A stretch of DNA of 60,612 nt from Lojkania enalia (Eukaryota > Ascomycota > Dothideomycetes > Pleosporales). Position 1 is the stretch's first letter. Every line of letters starts with the position of its first letter. This document shows positions 38,470-52,500 of this stretch, piece by piece. The stretch covers positions 23,480 to 84,091 of the forward strand of contig ML986783.1 in the NCBI GenBank assembly GCA_010094045.1, written 5' to 3'. The position numbers and the translations under genes were made by a program. The notes beneath the pieces are model-generated. The model was given only the letters and a program-made list of their open reading frames with translations, searched no databases and was not told where the DNA came from.

Positions 38470-41400
38470 GTAGTATCTAGTTAACTAACCGAGCTTAGCT
38501 CGCGCTACTAATATAGGACGCGATACTATTATAGTAGACTATAAGAGAGTTATAAACCTAATAAAGGATAGTAAGAATATTTTACTATAGGAAGCTACCT
38601 TATAAAACTAAGTTGTTAGTAAGACTACTAAGGATATCCTAGAAGGAGTATCTCTACTACTTAAACCTAATAAGCTAATATATTAGAACCTACCGCCGCG
38701 TCTAAATAATATAGAGCTATAAATAGTAAGGCTCGCCTAATAAAGTAATTTCGAGAATATTTAACGTACTAATAACACCTATAAAATATAATATAACTAA
38801 TAGTAGAAGAACTATCGCGACTATATTAAGAAGGAAGCCTTTATTATAAGTATTCTACTCGCTATAGTTTACTAAGAGATACTTAAAGGTCTATACTTAT
38901 ATAAGATAGTAGGAGTATTTTTAGATACTATCCTTAAGTACTATAAAGAGTAAGGTTTTATAGAGGAGTATACCCTCTAGGCTAATTTCTTTAACCTATA
39001 TAGTAGTTACTATAATAGTATATTTTAATTTACAAGTAAATTTAAAGCTAGTCTTACGTAATTAGATGATATTAATTTTAAGCCTAGTTCTAAAGGTATT
39101 ATATTCTAGTTTATTATTACTATTAAAGATTAATTTAAAACCTACGCGTAGTAATAGTATTAGATCTTATATTAAAGTAGAGTTTTAGATATTAATACTA
39201 TAATTAACGAGATTAATAATAAATTACGTTGAGAGGATCTAGTTAAAAAGGTAATAGTACTTTAAATACAGCTAAAAGATATATAATAGCCTAGCAGTAA
39301 TTAGCGTAAAGGTAAGAGTAAGAGCGATACTAAAACTAGAAGTAAGCCTACTAATAGTAAACCTATAGAAAGGAGGTACTATCCTAGCTGCTAATACGAA
39401 TATCTAGAGGGTGGATTAAACTGCTAGTTTATATATCTAGAGAAGGTATTAAAATAATTTCTTAATAAACACCTAGAATTAGTATAAAAATTAATCTAAT
39501 TAACTTAATTAAACTATATACCGTCAGCTAATTTTAGCGCTATTATTAGTATATTAGTAAGTAGCTATAATACTTAGGTCTTATTAATACCGCAACATAT
39601 AATCGAGTAAATATTATAGAGGCCCTATAAAAATCGAATTATCTTTAATACTAGAGCTAATAAGCATATATATAATAATAGGACTAAGTTTATTTTAATA
39701 GAACAATCTAGTATAGGATATATAAAGATAGGTAGTAGTCTTACTAGAGTAGAAGGTAAAGGTATAATACAGCTTCGCATTTCCCTAGCTAGTAGTAGTA
39801 TTATCGATATATACTTTATAGAAGTACTATACTATTTAAGTCTTTACGTCTTTATTATCTCCCTAAGTTAGTTTCGACTGAAAGGACTATACTACTACAG
39901 TTTCTATTAGAAGCTACTACGCATCGAGGACGATAGTAAGATTACCTACGTCCCTAAGATCGATAGAATACCTACTTTCCTTAAGTATATAGACGAGGTA
40001 TAAGCAGCTTTCTTAATAGCCTACGTCGCTATATTCTCTTTCTAAGATTTATAGCTAGTTTAAGAGTAAGAGATTATCCTATAAGAAGCTTATAAAATCT
40101 AGGGCTATATAAACCTAGATAATTTAAAGTAGCTATTTAAAACCGTTAATAGCTTAAAGTTTAAAAATACTAAGAAGTTTAACTATAAGATATACTATAA
40201 AGTAAAAGGTTATTAATAGATTTCTTATACTTTATAATATTAAGCTTAGTAAGTATTTAATATTATATATTTCAACGTTGTTAGTTATATCTTACTACTA
40301 GGTCCTAATAGAAAGTAATACTAGTTACTCCTTATAGACGATTTTACGTACTATTAATAGATCTACTTTATTAAATCCCGTATAGAAATTATCTAAGTAC
40401 TACTTAATTTTAATAGAATAGTTACTACCTAGTATAATAAGATTATTAAGGTCTATTATCTTAATAATAATAAATACTTTATTAATTAGGTAACTATTAA
40501 ATATTTTAAGAAGTAGGAAATATAGTTATAGCCTTTAATACTATATATAGTATACTAGAACAGCGTTACTAAGGTTAGTAATAAGCTTACTATAGATAAA
40601 GTACGATATATTCTTATCGGAGCGCCGCATCTACTACTAATATTCTAGCTATATACTGTAAAGTATATAGTATAGCTTCTTAATCTATTACTTACTATAG
40701 TATTTACTAATAGTAAGATACTTTTACAAGTATTTAACAAATTCCTAGATTGTTAAAATCTAGTACTAAATCTCTATAACCTTTATTATTAAAGAGAGAT
40801 TAGTTATATATTTATTCTAAAGGAGTATCGCGTTAAGAGTAAGAAGTTTAAAAAATACAGCTATAAGAGTTATATAATTAACTGTAAAGGATCTCGGATA
40901 TTCCTTATATAGAATTTATAGAGTAAGAAGGTTATATAATTAAACTCTATAACCTTTTTCTAACACCTACTAATTATAGGCTGTATATTTTATTAAGCTT
41001 AAAAAGCTTAATATAATAAGCGTCTATATATTTAAGAAGAGGAATCTAACTATCTAGAGGGTATATAGAATCTGGGGGGTATATTACTGCTGTAACTAAT
41101 ACCTCTACAAATACTTTTACAGCTAAATAATAACGAATATATTAATCTCTTTAAGTAAGGTAGAGGATACAATTTCAGGCAGGAGTAATAAGAGATAGAC
41201 GAGTAATAGAGCGATAAGAACAATCCATCGCTGTTACCCCCACCTCCGCTACTAGTAAAGAAGCCTTATAGCCGTCCTTATAAGACGGTAGCTCTACTAA
41301 CTAAGCCTATACGTTAATCCTTATATTATACGCCCCGATAGTTTAATCTAAATATAGTATTAATAGTTAATAACGTATCTCTTTAAGACGAGATAATACT

Positions 41401-43120
41401 AAGTATTTTTATTACTCTTATACGAAATTTTGCTTTAGCAATTATAATAGATACTTATAGTATAAAAGACGATCTAAATCTCCTACCTAAATCTACTTTA
41501 CTAAAGTAGGCGCGCGTATATTAATACTTAGAGTAGTAGTATAAGGTAGAGAAAGAAGAAATAGAATTATATACAGAGAACAGCACCTGGCAGGTTATTA
41601 ATTATATACTAGCTAGAACTATTATACTACCTACTAAATAGATATATAAATACAAGTTTAATAATAAAGGATATCTAGTATAGTATAAAGCATGCCTTAT
41701 TATCTATAGCAATTACTAATATTTAGATCTCTAAGAAGATATATATATAGAAGTAGTACGCTCTACAACTATTAAATTAATTCTAGTACTAGTTAACACT
41801 CTTAATCTAGAGTATAACTAGGTTAATGTCGTTATAGCCTTCCTAAATAGAAAGATAGATAAAAACAATCCTATCTACGCTTAACTACTAGATAGTACAA
41901 TCGTATAACTTAATAAAGTACTCTATAGTCTCTGCTAGTTACTATAACTTTAGTATAAAGAGATTAGTCGCTACTTGATATTATATAGATATAAACCTCT
42001 TAATTCTAATCTATATATCTTTATTAGTAAAGAGCTATAGTAGATTATTATCGTATATATCGACGATCTGCTCTTTATTTATCTAACGGCTAAAGGTATA
42101 ATAGTTATAAAATAAATAGTTATAAGTATCTATAAATATCGTAATCTTAGCCTACTAAACTATTACCTTAGAATCTATATCGCGCGCAAATATATAATAT
42201 ATATAATAGAGCTCTCTATAGAATTATATATTAGGAAACTTATATTAATACTTTAGTAAGAGAACTATCGCAAGCGCAGTATACCGTTTAATCTCTTAGC
42301 TATTAAACTTATAGCTCGCCCTAAGGAAGACGTCTATAATACCGAACTACTTAACAAATATTAGTTAGTTATTAGTAAGTTACTATATTCTATATACCTT
42401 ATATAACTAGATATTATATATTATATTACTTTTCTAGGATGCTTTAGTAGTAATCTAATAAGTTTATACTATAAGTATATATTATAGATTGTAAATTATC
42501 TCTATACTACGCGTAACTATATTATAAAGTTCTTAGCGCTAGATGGAGCTTAAAGAGTACTAATCGAGTACTCCGCCTATACGCTAGAAGCACCTCTTAT
42601 AAGCTACTTAGATTTGTTATATACTAATTATAAGGATCGTAAATCAACAGCTAGATATCTATTTAAGCTGTTTAGAGGAATAATTTACTATTAATCTTTT
42701 AAAGAGCGGTTAGTAATAATATTAATAATAGAAGCCGAATATGTAGCTATTATATATACAGCTAAGGAAGTAGTATAACTCTATCAACTCTACACTAAGC
42801 TAGGTATATTATATAAACTACTTTAACCTCTAAAGCTTTACGTTAATAATCTACTAGTTATTAAGCTTACTAAGTAGGAAGAATACTATTAGTAAAGCAA
42901 GTATATCGACATCTATTATTATTAGATTAAAGAGTAAGTAGCTCTTAGTTAATTATAACTCGAACACATTATAATAGTTAATATAGTAGTAGATAGTCTA
43001 ACTAAGCCCCTCTCTACCGAAGCTTACAGTCGATTCCTATAGTAACTAGATATAGGAGAAGTATTAATCGCTTACAGTTAGTATTAGTAGGAGCTACTAT
43101 CGAGTAATATATATAGATAT
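38470..43120 (+). pseudogene. Gag-pol remnant of copia E
   Basis: Gag lies up to about 39450, ending in a knuckle-like YPSCQYEYLEGGLNC region near 39370-39415 (some Cys and Gln codons mutated). A protease remnant NTRANKHIYNN (DTGASKH in relatives) is near 39645-39680. Reverse transcriptase spans about 41580-42110, with LNLEYNQVNVVIAFLN and the intact catalytic box VYIDDLLF at about 42052-42075. RNase H ends in VDSLTKPLS at about 42990-43016. This is the Ty1/copia order. TAG/TAA stops are scattered throughout, so no product is made. Confidence 0.85.
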
Positions 43121-43151
43121 ATACTGTAGTTTCCGTTCAGTCTAGGGGATA

Positions 43152-43315
43152 TATTAGAGGGTAGATATTAAGGTAATAGACTTTACAAACATCGGCGTTT
43201 ATAGACTAGTTTTAATTAGGACTAGCTCTATTTAGATAGTTCTTCTAGAGAACGCGCTTTACTAAGTAAGTAATAATAATATACTTCCTCCTACTCTATC
43301 TACTACAGTTTAATA
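43152..43315 (+). repeat. 3' LTR of copia E
   Basis: The 164-bp partner of 38207-38370. The terminal CA is changed to TA. Confidence 0.92.
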
Positions 43316-44889
43316 GTTTTTATATATTATATATATAGTACCCTTTATAAACTATTTAAACGCCTCTACTATTAAAGTAGATAAGCTATCTAGGTGCTTT
43401 TAAACTCTTAATCGAACGTATGTAGATTAAAACCCAAATTTAATAGGATTACTTAGTATTTTTAACTCCTAAGGGGTATCTTTAACTATAGAGGGTATTA
43501 GCGTATATAGTCGAACTTCGAGCTTTAATAGTACTATATCTAAATTAAATAGAACTAGGCTAGCGCCTTAAAAGCTACTTAGGATATTACTCTTTATAAT
43601 TACTGCGTTAAAAGCTGCTTTAAAGTAGGGTAAGAACTCGATTTTTATAATGTAGTTAATATAACCGCGTATTAGCTACTCGACTTAGCGCCCGTACGTA
43701 GTCTTTAAAGGCGAGAAACAACCTATATCTAGTAGCTGTAGTAGGTACGATAAATGTGGAGGTATATAAAGAGTAATAATATTCTTTTCCTTATAGAGCT
43801 GCCTAAATTCAAGCGAGTCGTAGCTTTTATAGCTGTCGAGAATTAGCAATCGATATATACTAATAGTATAATCCTTTATATACGCGTTAAAGTACTTTAA
43901 CTACTTAATACTAATATTATTTATCGTCCAGCCGTTATCAGTAACCTATATAGCCTAGGTTGGTAGAATATTATCTTCTTTATACTATATAGAGAGGTAG
44001 TAGGTGCCTATAAAGATAATAAAAAGTAGTATTACCTATTCTATCGCGTTAATACTCTAGATAACTATAGTCTACTCGCGATTATCTGGCTAGAGCTACT
44101 TTAGTCGATTCCGTCTTTTAAAGCTAGTAACTACTACTCCTATTAATATTACACCTATTATAAAGCCTAATTTATTAAAGTTGTACGTATCTTCGTTAAT
44201 AATACTATACTTAGCCTTTATATTCTGTATAAGATAGAACTAGCCTTTTATAACCTTAGGATTCTTATATTTAGCTTTTAAATAGTCGTACTTTTAATTA
44301 AATTTAACCTTAAGCTTAGGCATACGTTTAATAAAGTTCTCTACCTAGTTCTTTTTAACCTAGCTAGTAGAGCGTATAGCTAGTAGTAAATTAGCTATAT
44401 TTTAAATAGTAGTAAGCCGCAGCGGAAATCCTCTTATATCTAGATCTAGTATATACTAAATAATTACCTACTCCTTAATCTTACTAAGCTTTATTAAATT
44501 AGGCCGGTAATTATATTATAGAGCTGTTTTTTACCTTTATATACTAAGTATACTTTAGGAGATATTATAGATTAATATAACGCGACGTATAGTTAGTATT
44601 ATATCTTATTAAAGAGTTTAGAGTATAAGCTATATTCTAACTTCTTTCTAAATTAATTCTATAGTTATTAGTTGTAATATAATACTATAAAGTATAATTA
44701 TTATAATTTTAGTAGAGTTTTAGTATTATAATTAGCTTGCTTAGGTGATCAGCTCGCTTATACTATACGTTACTACTATTTACTAATAAACTATTTAAAT
44801 AGTTATTAAAAACTATAAACTATTTAAACTTAATATAAGAGAAGATTTTAAAGTAACTAATTTATAACTCTTATATAACCTAAAACCTA

Positions 44890-47800
44890 GATAGTACTAT
44901 TTAAAATTCTATCTATTAAATTATATTTAATATAATTACTAGCTATCTAAAATTAAAACTAATCTAACTTTAGATAAAGATTATAGCTAAAAAGATTTAT
45001 CTAAATTTAAATACCTAAAATCTATATTATAACTAGATATATATTATATAAGTATTATACTATTAGTCTAATTCTTTTAGTAATTTAACTATAAAATCTT
45101 TACTATATTAATAGCTAATATTAATAAGATTTTAGCTTTAAAGGTATATACTAATCCTATTATTAAAGTACCTAAAGAATACTATAATCTATTATTTATC
45201 TTCTTATATAAGAATATAGATAAGCTACTAAAATAATAATTATATAATTATAAAATTAAACTAGAGAATAGTAAGTAAACTAGCTTTAGTCTACTCTATA
45301 GGATATTCTAGAACAAGTTAAAGGTACTAAGAAAATACCTAAATAAAAACTTATCTTAGAGATTTATTAGAATAAGTTTTTTATTAATAGTTATACTTAT
45401 AATTTTTATAAAGCAATTTAGAAATAGTTTCTAATTCTATATAAACTATAGAACCCTAAATACTATTACTATTAAAAACTAATATCTAATTCTACTAATC
45501 TAAGAAATATTAACCTAATTTAGTAAGGCTAAATACTATATAAAATTCGATATTATTATTACGTTTAATAAGTTAAAGATTATTAAGAGAGATAAATAGA
45601 AGACTATCTTTTATATATATTATAGGCTATTTAAATACCTAATAATACTTTTTAGTTTAGCTAATATTCTAAGTATATTCTAGTACTTTATAAATAATAT
45701 ACTAAGATTATATTTTAATATATTTTATACTACCTATATTAATAATATCCTAATATTTAGTAAGAATCTAAAGGACTATAAGTAGTATATCTAGCTAGTT
45801 TTTAAAACCTTAAAAGTAAATAGTTTATAGCTTAATATAGATAAGTATAAGTTCTACTAATTAGAAGTAATCTACTTAGGGTATATAATTATTATAGAAG
45901 GGATTTATATAGCCTTAAAAAAGGTAGAGATAATTATTAACTAAGAATACTTTAAAAATATAAAAGATATTTAAGCCTTTATAGACTTTACAAACTTCTA
46001 CTAATAATTTATTAGTAACTTCTTATAAAAAGTCTCCCCTTTAGTAGCCCTAACGAAGAAAAATACTTAATTTAACTAGAATAATAGCTGTTAATATTTC
46101 TTTAACTATTTAAAGAATACTTTTATTTCTATACTAATTTTCTAATATTTTAACCCTAAACTACTAATAGTAGTAGAAACTAATATATTTAATTTTATAA
46201 TAGTTAGTATACTATTCTAAAGAGGTACTAATAGTAAACTAAAACCTGTTATCTACTTCTCTAAGTATATAAACCCTTCTAAAGGTAATTATAAGATATA
46301 TAATAAGGAGCTACTTATAATTATCTAATATTTTAAATAATAGAGGCTCGAATTAGAAGGTGTAGTATTTCTTATAGAAGTATTAAGCAATTATAAGAAC
46401 CTATAGTACTTTATAATAATAAAGTAGCTAAACTACTAATAAGCCTATTAGTTAGAATATCTATTAAGATTTAACTTTAGTATTATATACTAACCTAGAA
46501 AACTTAAAGAGAAGCTTAATATCTTAATTTAAAGGTTATAAGATAAGCCTATATAAGAAGAGGCTTATAGAGGTTATTAATAGATATTACTTCGTTTTAA
46601 ACTATTCTAATAGATAGAAGTAGGCTAATTAATTATAGAGATTATTAACGAAGAATACCTGAATAATAATCTAATCTAAGATACTTTAAAGCTACTAAGA
46701 GAAGGAACCTATTAATTTAAGTTTCTAACTCTAGCTAATTATAAAAAGTATAATAATTAACTATACTACTAAAATTAACTTATAGTACTAGACTATAATA
46801 AGCTAAAGCTTAAGCTGCTGTAAGCTATTTATAACTTGCTATCTAGTAGATACTCTAGTCGAAAAAAGACCTTAGAACTATTCTAGTACAAGTACTATTA
46901 GTTAAAGATATTCGACTCGGTATAATAATATATAGGCTATTATTATATATACTGAAGAAGTAAAGCTTTTAGAGAGAAGTACTATAAATTACTAAAACTA
47001 TTACCTATACCTAAATAAAGGTTTTAAAATATCTTTATAGACTTTATAACTAATTTACTAAAATTAGAAGGTTATACGAATATTATAGTAGTAGTTAATA
47101 GACTTAATAAGTATAGACACCTAATATTATACGTAAGAATTAAAGCTTCTAATATTATCTAACTATTCTATTACTATATATAGGTTTACTATAGACTACT
47201 ATATACTATTATATCTAATTATAGAATATAGTTTATCTCTACTTTCTACTAAGAGCTTTATAGATAGCTATAAATTAATATATATATATTAACTAGCTTC
47301 TACCTAAAGACTAATAGCTAGATAGAAAATACTAATATAGTAATAGAATAAGTTTTCTAAGCCTATACTAGCTATAAATAAGATAACTAGGTTAAATAGC
47401 TACTAATAGTGTAGTTTAAAGTGAATAATATAGTATCTAAATTAATAAAAGTCTCCCCATTTCTAGCCTACTTTAGCTAGTACCTTTAAATAAGCTTTAA
47501 GCTACTTATAAAGATCTATTAACTACTAAAATAGTTCCTAATAGTTTAAGAAGCTAATAAACTAGTTAATAAGATAAAGAATATTATAAAGTATATTAGA
47601 GAAGAACTTACTTAGGTATAAGCGTTCTAATAAAAGTACGCTAACTGTAAGCGCGTACTAGCTTCTAACTACTAGGTTAATAATCTAGTCTAGCTAGACG
47701 CTAAGAATATATATATATAAAGACCGTTGAAAAAGCTTAACTAGAAAAATATAGGCCCTTATAAGGTTATTATAAAGGTATCCTCGTACGCTTATAAACT

Positions 47801-48120
47801 AAAGCTACTCGAATTAGCTAAAATATATCTTATATTCTATATATTACTATTATAGCTAGTACCTAAATTATTTAACTACTTATCTAATTAGTAAATATAT
47901 AACCCTAAACCTATTAAGATTAATAGAGAACTAAAATACCTTATTAAGTAAATAGAAGACTTCTACTATAACTAATAGAAACGCCGGTATAAATACCTAG
48001 TTAAGTAGACTAGCTATTATAACCTAGAATAGTACCCGGCTAGTAACTTTACTAAGATAACTGCTATAAAAGATTACTACGCTAGAAACTTAAATAAATA
48101 AGACCTAAATATAATATTAT
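44890..48120 (+). pseudogene. Pol-chromodomain remnant of gypsy K
   Basis: Reverse transcriptase is readable from about 45360: NYRTLNTITIKN near 45450-45485, FDIIITFNKLKI near 45550-45585, and the catalytic box TYINNILIF at about 45731-45757 (YxDD with both Asp changed to Asn). RNase H and integrase follow to about 47700. A C-terminal chromodomain, RRYKYLVK then TSYYNLE and YPASNF, lies at about 47970-48055. The gag part is in 34290-37790, split by F2. All readings contain RIP stops. Confidence 0.78.
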
Positions 48121-48379
48121 ATCTAGATTCTTAATTAAATATTAAAGTCTAATTTAAGTATATTTTTAAACGCTTATAATAATATTATATTAATATAATA
48201 CTAGTAATAATACTACTACTAATCTCTAGTATAGTACTACTATATAATAATAACTAATTATACTAATATACTTATAACCTTAACTAACGCTAGTATTAAT
48301 AACTATTACTTAATTATAAATAACCTAAATATAATATAAAGATCTAACTTATAAGAGCTTATAACTAAGAGGGGGGTAT

Positions 48380-48556
48380 TATTATAGTAATACTGTAATA
48401 CCTCTATACCTATACTACTCTTATTATAATACTCGAACTAGCTGCTAGTAATAGCTATTAGCTGCTAGCTAGAATATAACCGACTTATTATAACTATAAT
48501 AGAGGAAGGTTTTACTAACCCAGCTAACCTATATAATAGTATAGACCTAACCTCTA
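48380..48556 (+). repeat. 3' LTR of gypsy K, first part
   Basis: It matches the first 177 bases of 33953-34255. Interrupted by pogo A2 at TA (48555-48556). The remainder is at 57575-57700. Confidence 0.9.
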
Positions 48557-48584
48557 ACGTATCTTATAAGTAAGCAGCCTATAT

Positions 48585-48843
48585 TATAACGATGCAAAGA
48601 AATCGTTCTACGAAAAGCTTCATCTTTTCGCTTATCTTATCCTACCCCCGGTTCTACCCCTTTTCCCATCCGTATATAGTTGCATACTCCCTTATAAGTA
48701 GCTTAGTAGTTTTTCTATATCCTTTCGTACAAGGCCTATAGGTGTTAATAGAATTCCTAGGTCCCTAATCCCCACGCACTTCTATATACCTCTAAGTAGA
48801 TTCGTACCGTATTTAGACCTATTATCTTACCTACGCCGTTATA
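48585..48843 (+). repeat. 5' LTR of gypsy M1
   Basis: This 259-bp repeat matches 55483-55741 and most of 60271-60549. It contains a small hairpin, CGAAAAG (48611-48617) with CTTTTCG (48624-48630). Confidence 0.93.
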
Positions 48844-49559
48844 TTATATAGAAAAATTTAATACTACTAGTAACAGCCTCTTTAATAATATCATATTAAT
48901 TGTTTATTTAAATACGTCTAAGTCTAAAATACACCCGATTTAGTTTAGGTTGTAATACTTATATACTATTACATCAAATTATTTAGTTATCTAGATAGGA
49001 TCTTAAAAACCTTTTATCGACCGAAGCCTTTAGGTTTAGAACTTCCTATCCCCTGCGATTAGGATTGCTTTCGGAAAAGCCGCGTAGAGTGCGCCTAGGT
49101 AGAAATTTAAAGACTACTAATAACCTATCAGAATCGGAGGCAACCGCCGATATCTAACTATAATTCACCTTCTAATTCCTATGCTAGAATCGATATATGC
49201 GCAAGTTGTAGTAAGAGTAAGCTTCCATCTATACGTGTAGAATAACCGTTACCTCTTATAGGGGGCCCTGCGACAGGCGGACCCCTCTCTATAAGGCTAG
49301 TAGTAAAGAACCTATCTAATTTAGAGGGAAATTAGAGTAAACTAACCCTTAAAGAATAAATCGTAATTTTATAAGAGGAGATTATACGCTTAATACGATA
49401 GAGAATTATTAGTCTTAATTAACCTCTATAAACTACCGAATCAGTACTAATAATACGCTGAGAAACTTTTACGACTTTTCTAGTAAGAAACTTTTTAGCC
49501 ACCCCTAAGCCCCCTTAAGCCTATTTTACTAAACGCACGCCTAAGATCGAAAGCCTTAT

Positions 49560-52500
49560 AAATAGTAATAAACCTATATTTAAATAATAGTAAGCCTCAA
49601 TCCTAGACCGACTTGAGATTAATATAGATTACTATTAGATAGAGCGTGTACGTATAGCGTTAGTATAGAGATATACCTCTAGTACTGCGAAAGGGTATCT
49701 AGAGCTAAAATACCTAGCTAAATCGGACTAGTATCGGTTTAAGAATGCTAAAGAAATAATTTCGCTTCTACAATCGTATTTTATTATAGATAATAAAGAG
49801 ATAGAGGCGCGATAGGCGTTTCAGGTCCTAAGAATAAATAAGGGAGAAGCATTCCCAACTTTTAAAGCTCGCTTTATTAGTACAGCTATTAGGGGATCTA
49901 TATCCTAATCTAAATAGTTCTTCTACCTATAGAATAAGATTCTCCCCAGCCTGAGGATACTAAACTTTAGCTTTAAGCTTATATAGAAAGGCTTCTTTAA
50001 CGTTATAGTCGCCTACTTAATAGCCTACGATATAGAAAGGAGGAGCGTTCCTAATCTTCTAGAACGAACTGTTAGCCTATAGGTTACAGCTAAAATAAAT
50101 TTAGAGCGGTACTGGAAGGCTTTTAAGAGTTTATCTAAAGTAACCTATAATCTGATACTACTCTAATCCACCCTAGTATTAACACCTCGTTCTACTACAA
50201 TCGCTCTCTAATAACCCAGTAAGACTCTCGCACCTGAAAGGCATACGACCCTAGATAATTACTATAACTATAGTAAACTAGAATACTTTATAAACAAATG
50301 TATAGTCTTTAAAGTATAAGAGATAGAGGTTAAATAAGAGGAGATTAAGGAAGAAGAGTTCCTAGACGTAAATGAGTACTACCCGGATGATTCTCGGGTG
50401 GGAAATAGAAACGTCTGGGAAAACTCTCTATTTTAGGCTTAAGTAGATATAACTTATTAAATATCGATTTGTTGTATTTATTTAGAGGAAAGTACTTCTA
50501 AATCCCTACCGTTCTATGTTTAAAAGGCGTTAGTATATAACTAAACGCCCTTATTAATACTAGCGCCTAAGGCTTCCTATTCTTTAATTCTATAGTAGCT
50601 AGATTACTCTTTTAAGCCCTATATATATTAATATAGCGCTTACCCTTTAAAATTACTGTTAAAGGTTTTTAGGACTAAATCTAAACCTTAGTTAATTAGT
50701 ATATCCGCTTATACCTACGAATTAATAGGAGAACTATCTAAAACTATTTATTTATTATTATAGACCTAAGTACTTAGGATTATATTATTAGTATTAAATA
50801 GTTACGTCGCTTTCAACTCCAGCTAGATATAGATAAGAATCGGATTATATAGCTCTCTAAGTATCCTACTACTTATAATTTATTACCTCCTCTTCTTATA
50901 TAATTAACTCAGCTAGTATATAATAAGAAGGTAGAGCTAGATATCTAGCGACGCGACGCTCTATAGGAAAAGGACTAGTATTAGTAGTCCCGCAGTCCGA
51001 CTATCTATTATATTAAGGGTCTATTAAGACTGCTAAAACTATATTAATCTCCTATAACCTATAGTCTGAATAAGCTTAGAGCTTCTATACGCCCGTATAT
51101 AACAAAGTCTAAATCCGATCTAAAGGAAATCTATTCTCCTATTATTACTCTTATTATAGCTAATACTTTCTACTTTAACATGAAGAGGAAAGAGAACAAG
51201 TTTTTCTCTACGTCTCTATACGAAATCGAGCGGCTAATTAAAGATAAGTAAGCCCTAGAGCTGGAAGACGAGGCTGAAAACGAAGTACTAGTAAATCTCC
51301 GATTGCTATCTAAATACTATAAGTATTAGGATATATTTAGTAAAACTGCGGCTTATTAATTACTGGAACCCCGCTCTTATAATTATAAGATTATCCTTAC
51401 AGAACCCCTCCCTAATAGTTACAGCCTATTATACAAGTAGAACGTTAAGGAGCTAGAGGTAACTAAGAAGTATATTATAGATAATCTATGGAATGGGTAT
51501 ATTAAGCAGAGTCTAAGCTCTTTCGCATCTCTAATCCTTTATATTTATAAACTTAATAGCGACCTGTATATCTGCGTAGATTATTATAAACTTAATACTC
51601 TTACCTATAAGAACGTATATCCGATACCGCGCATAGATAAACTCTTATTTAAGCCTACTAAGGTAGTAATTTTTACTAAGTTTAACATTCGCGCAGCCTT
51701 TAACAAGATTAGAATAGACCCTAGTTCTAAAGAATATACTACCTTTCAGACTTAATACGGAACCTATAAGTATAAAGTTCTACCTTTTAGATTATATAAC
51801 GGCCTAACAACTTACCAGCGCTATATAAACGACGTACTAATTAACTACCTGGATGACTTTTATATTGCTTACTTAGACGATATCCTTATCTACTTCGAAG
51901 ATAAGGCGATATACGCTATCTACGTTAAGAAAGTTCTTGAGAGATTATATTAAGCAGGGTTATAAGTTGATATTAAGAAGAGCGAATTCTATATTACCCG
52001 AACTAAATATCTTAGCTACATCCTCTTAAATAAAGGCCTTAAGGTTAACCTAGAATAGGTAGAAGTACTACGCAACTAGTAGTTACCTACTATCGTAATA
52101 GGTGTAAAATCCTTCTTAGGTTTTACTGGATTCTATTAATAATTTGTACCGGAATTCTCGCGTATCGTAAAGCTAATTATCGTACTATAAAGCCTTATAA
52201 CCCCTTTTATATAGACTTTAGAATGTAATATTACCTTTAAGAAATTGAAGTCAGCCCTGTTAAGTATATCTACTCTCTACTACTTTAACCCTACGTTAGA
52301 AACAAAAATGGAAACTAATACCTCTAATAGAGTAGTTGTAGGAGTACTGTTATAGAAATATCCCAACGGAAAATGGTACCCTATAGCATTCTACAATAAG
52401 GTTCTATCCGGTTTAGAACTGAACTAGGAGATCTACAATAAGAAACTATTCGCAATTATTACTGTGTTTAAGTAATAGAGGGTAGAACTTACTTTAGTAG

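Larger units (their letters stand above)
38207..43315 (+). mobile_element. Ty1/copia retrotransposon E (5109 bp, complete ends)
   Basis: Two 164-bp LTRs (38207-38370, 43152-43315) begin TATTAGAGGGTAG and end TTAACA / TTAATA. The target duplication is ATTTT (38202-38206) and GTTTT (43316-43320), differing by one G-to-A RIP change. The empty site is visible in G1 near 24372. A purine tract AGTCTAGGGGATA precedes the 3' LTR. It is inserted in pogo G2 in the opposite orientation. Confidence 0.93.
37795..44770 (-). mobile_element. Pogo/Fot1-type transposon G2 (1862 bp net), carrying copia E
   Basis: The termini are ACGTATAGTATAAGCGAG at the left and its complement at 44753-44770, with TA at 37793-37794 and 44771-44772. 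Each end has two tandem AAGCGAGCTGATTA-type units. Net of copia E and its 5-bp duplication the length is 1862 bp. On the complement of about 37950-38000 the transposase zinc knuckle reads through RIP changes as CxxC...GHNSQTCK. It is the second copy of G1 and less mutated. Inserted in gypsy K between gag and pol. Confidence 0.9.

Noticed and set aside
48557..48584. Isolated small inverted-repeat element before gypsy M1
   Set aside because: It joins perfectly to 55747 onward and is the first part of the A2 terminal repeat.
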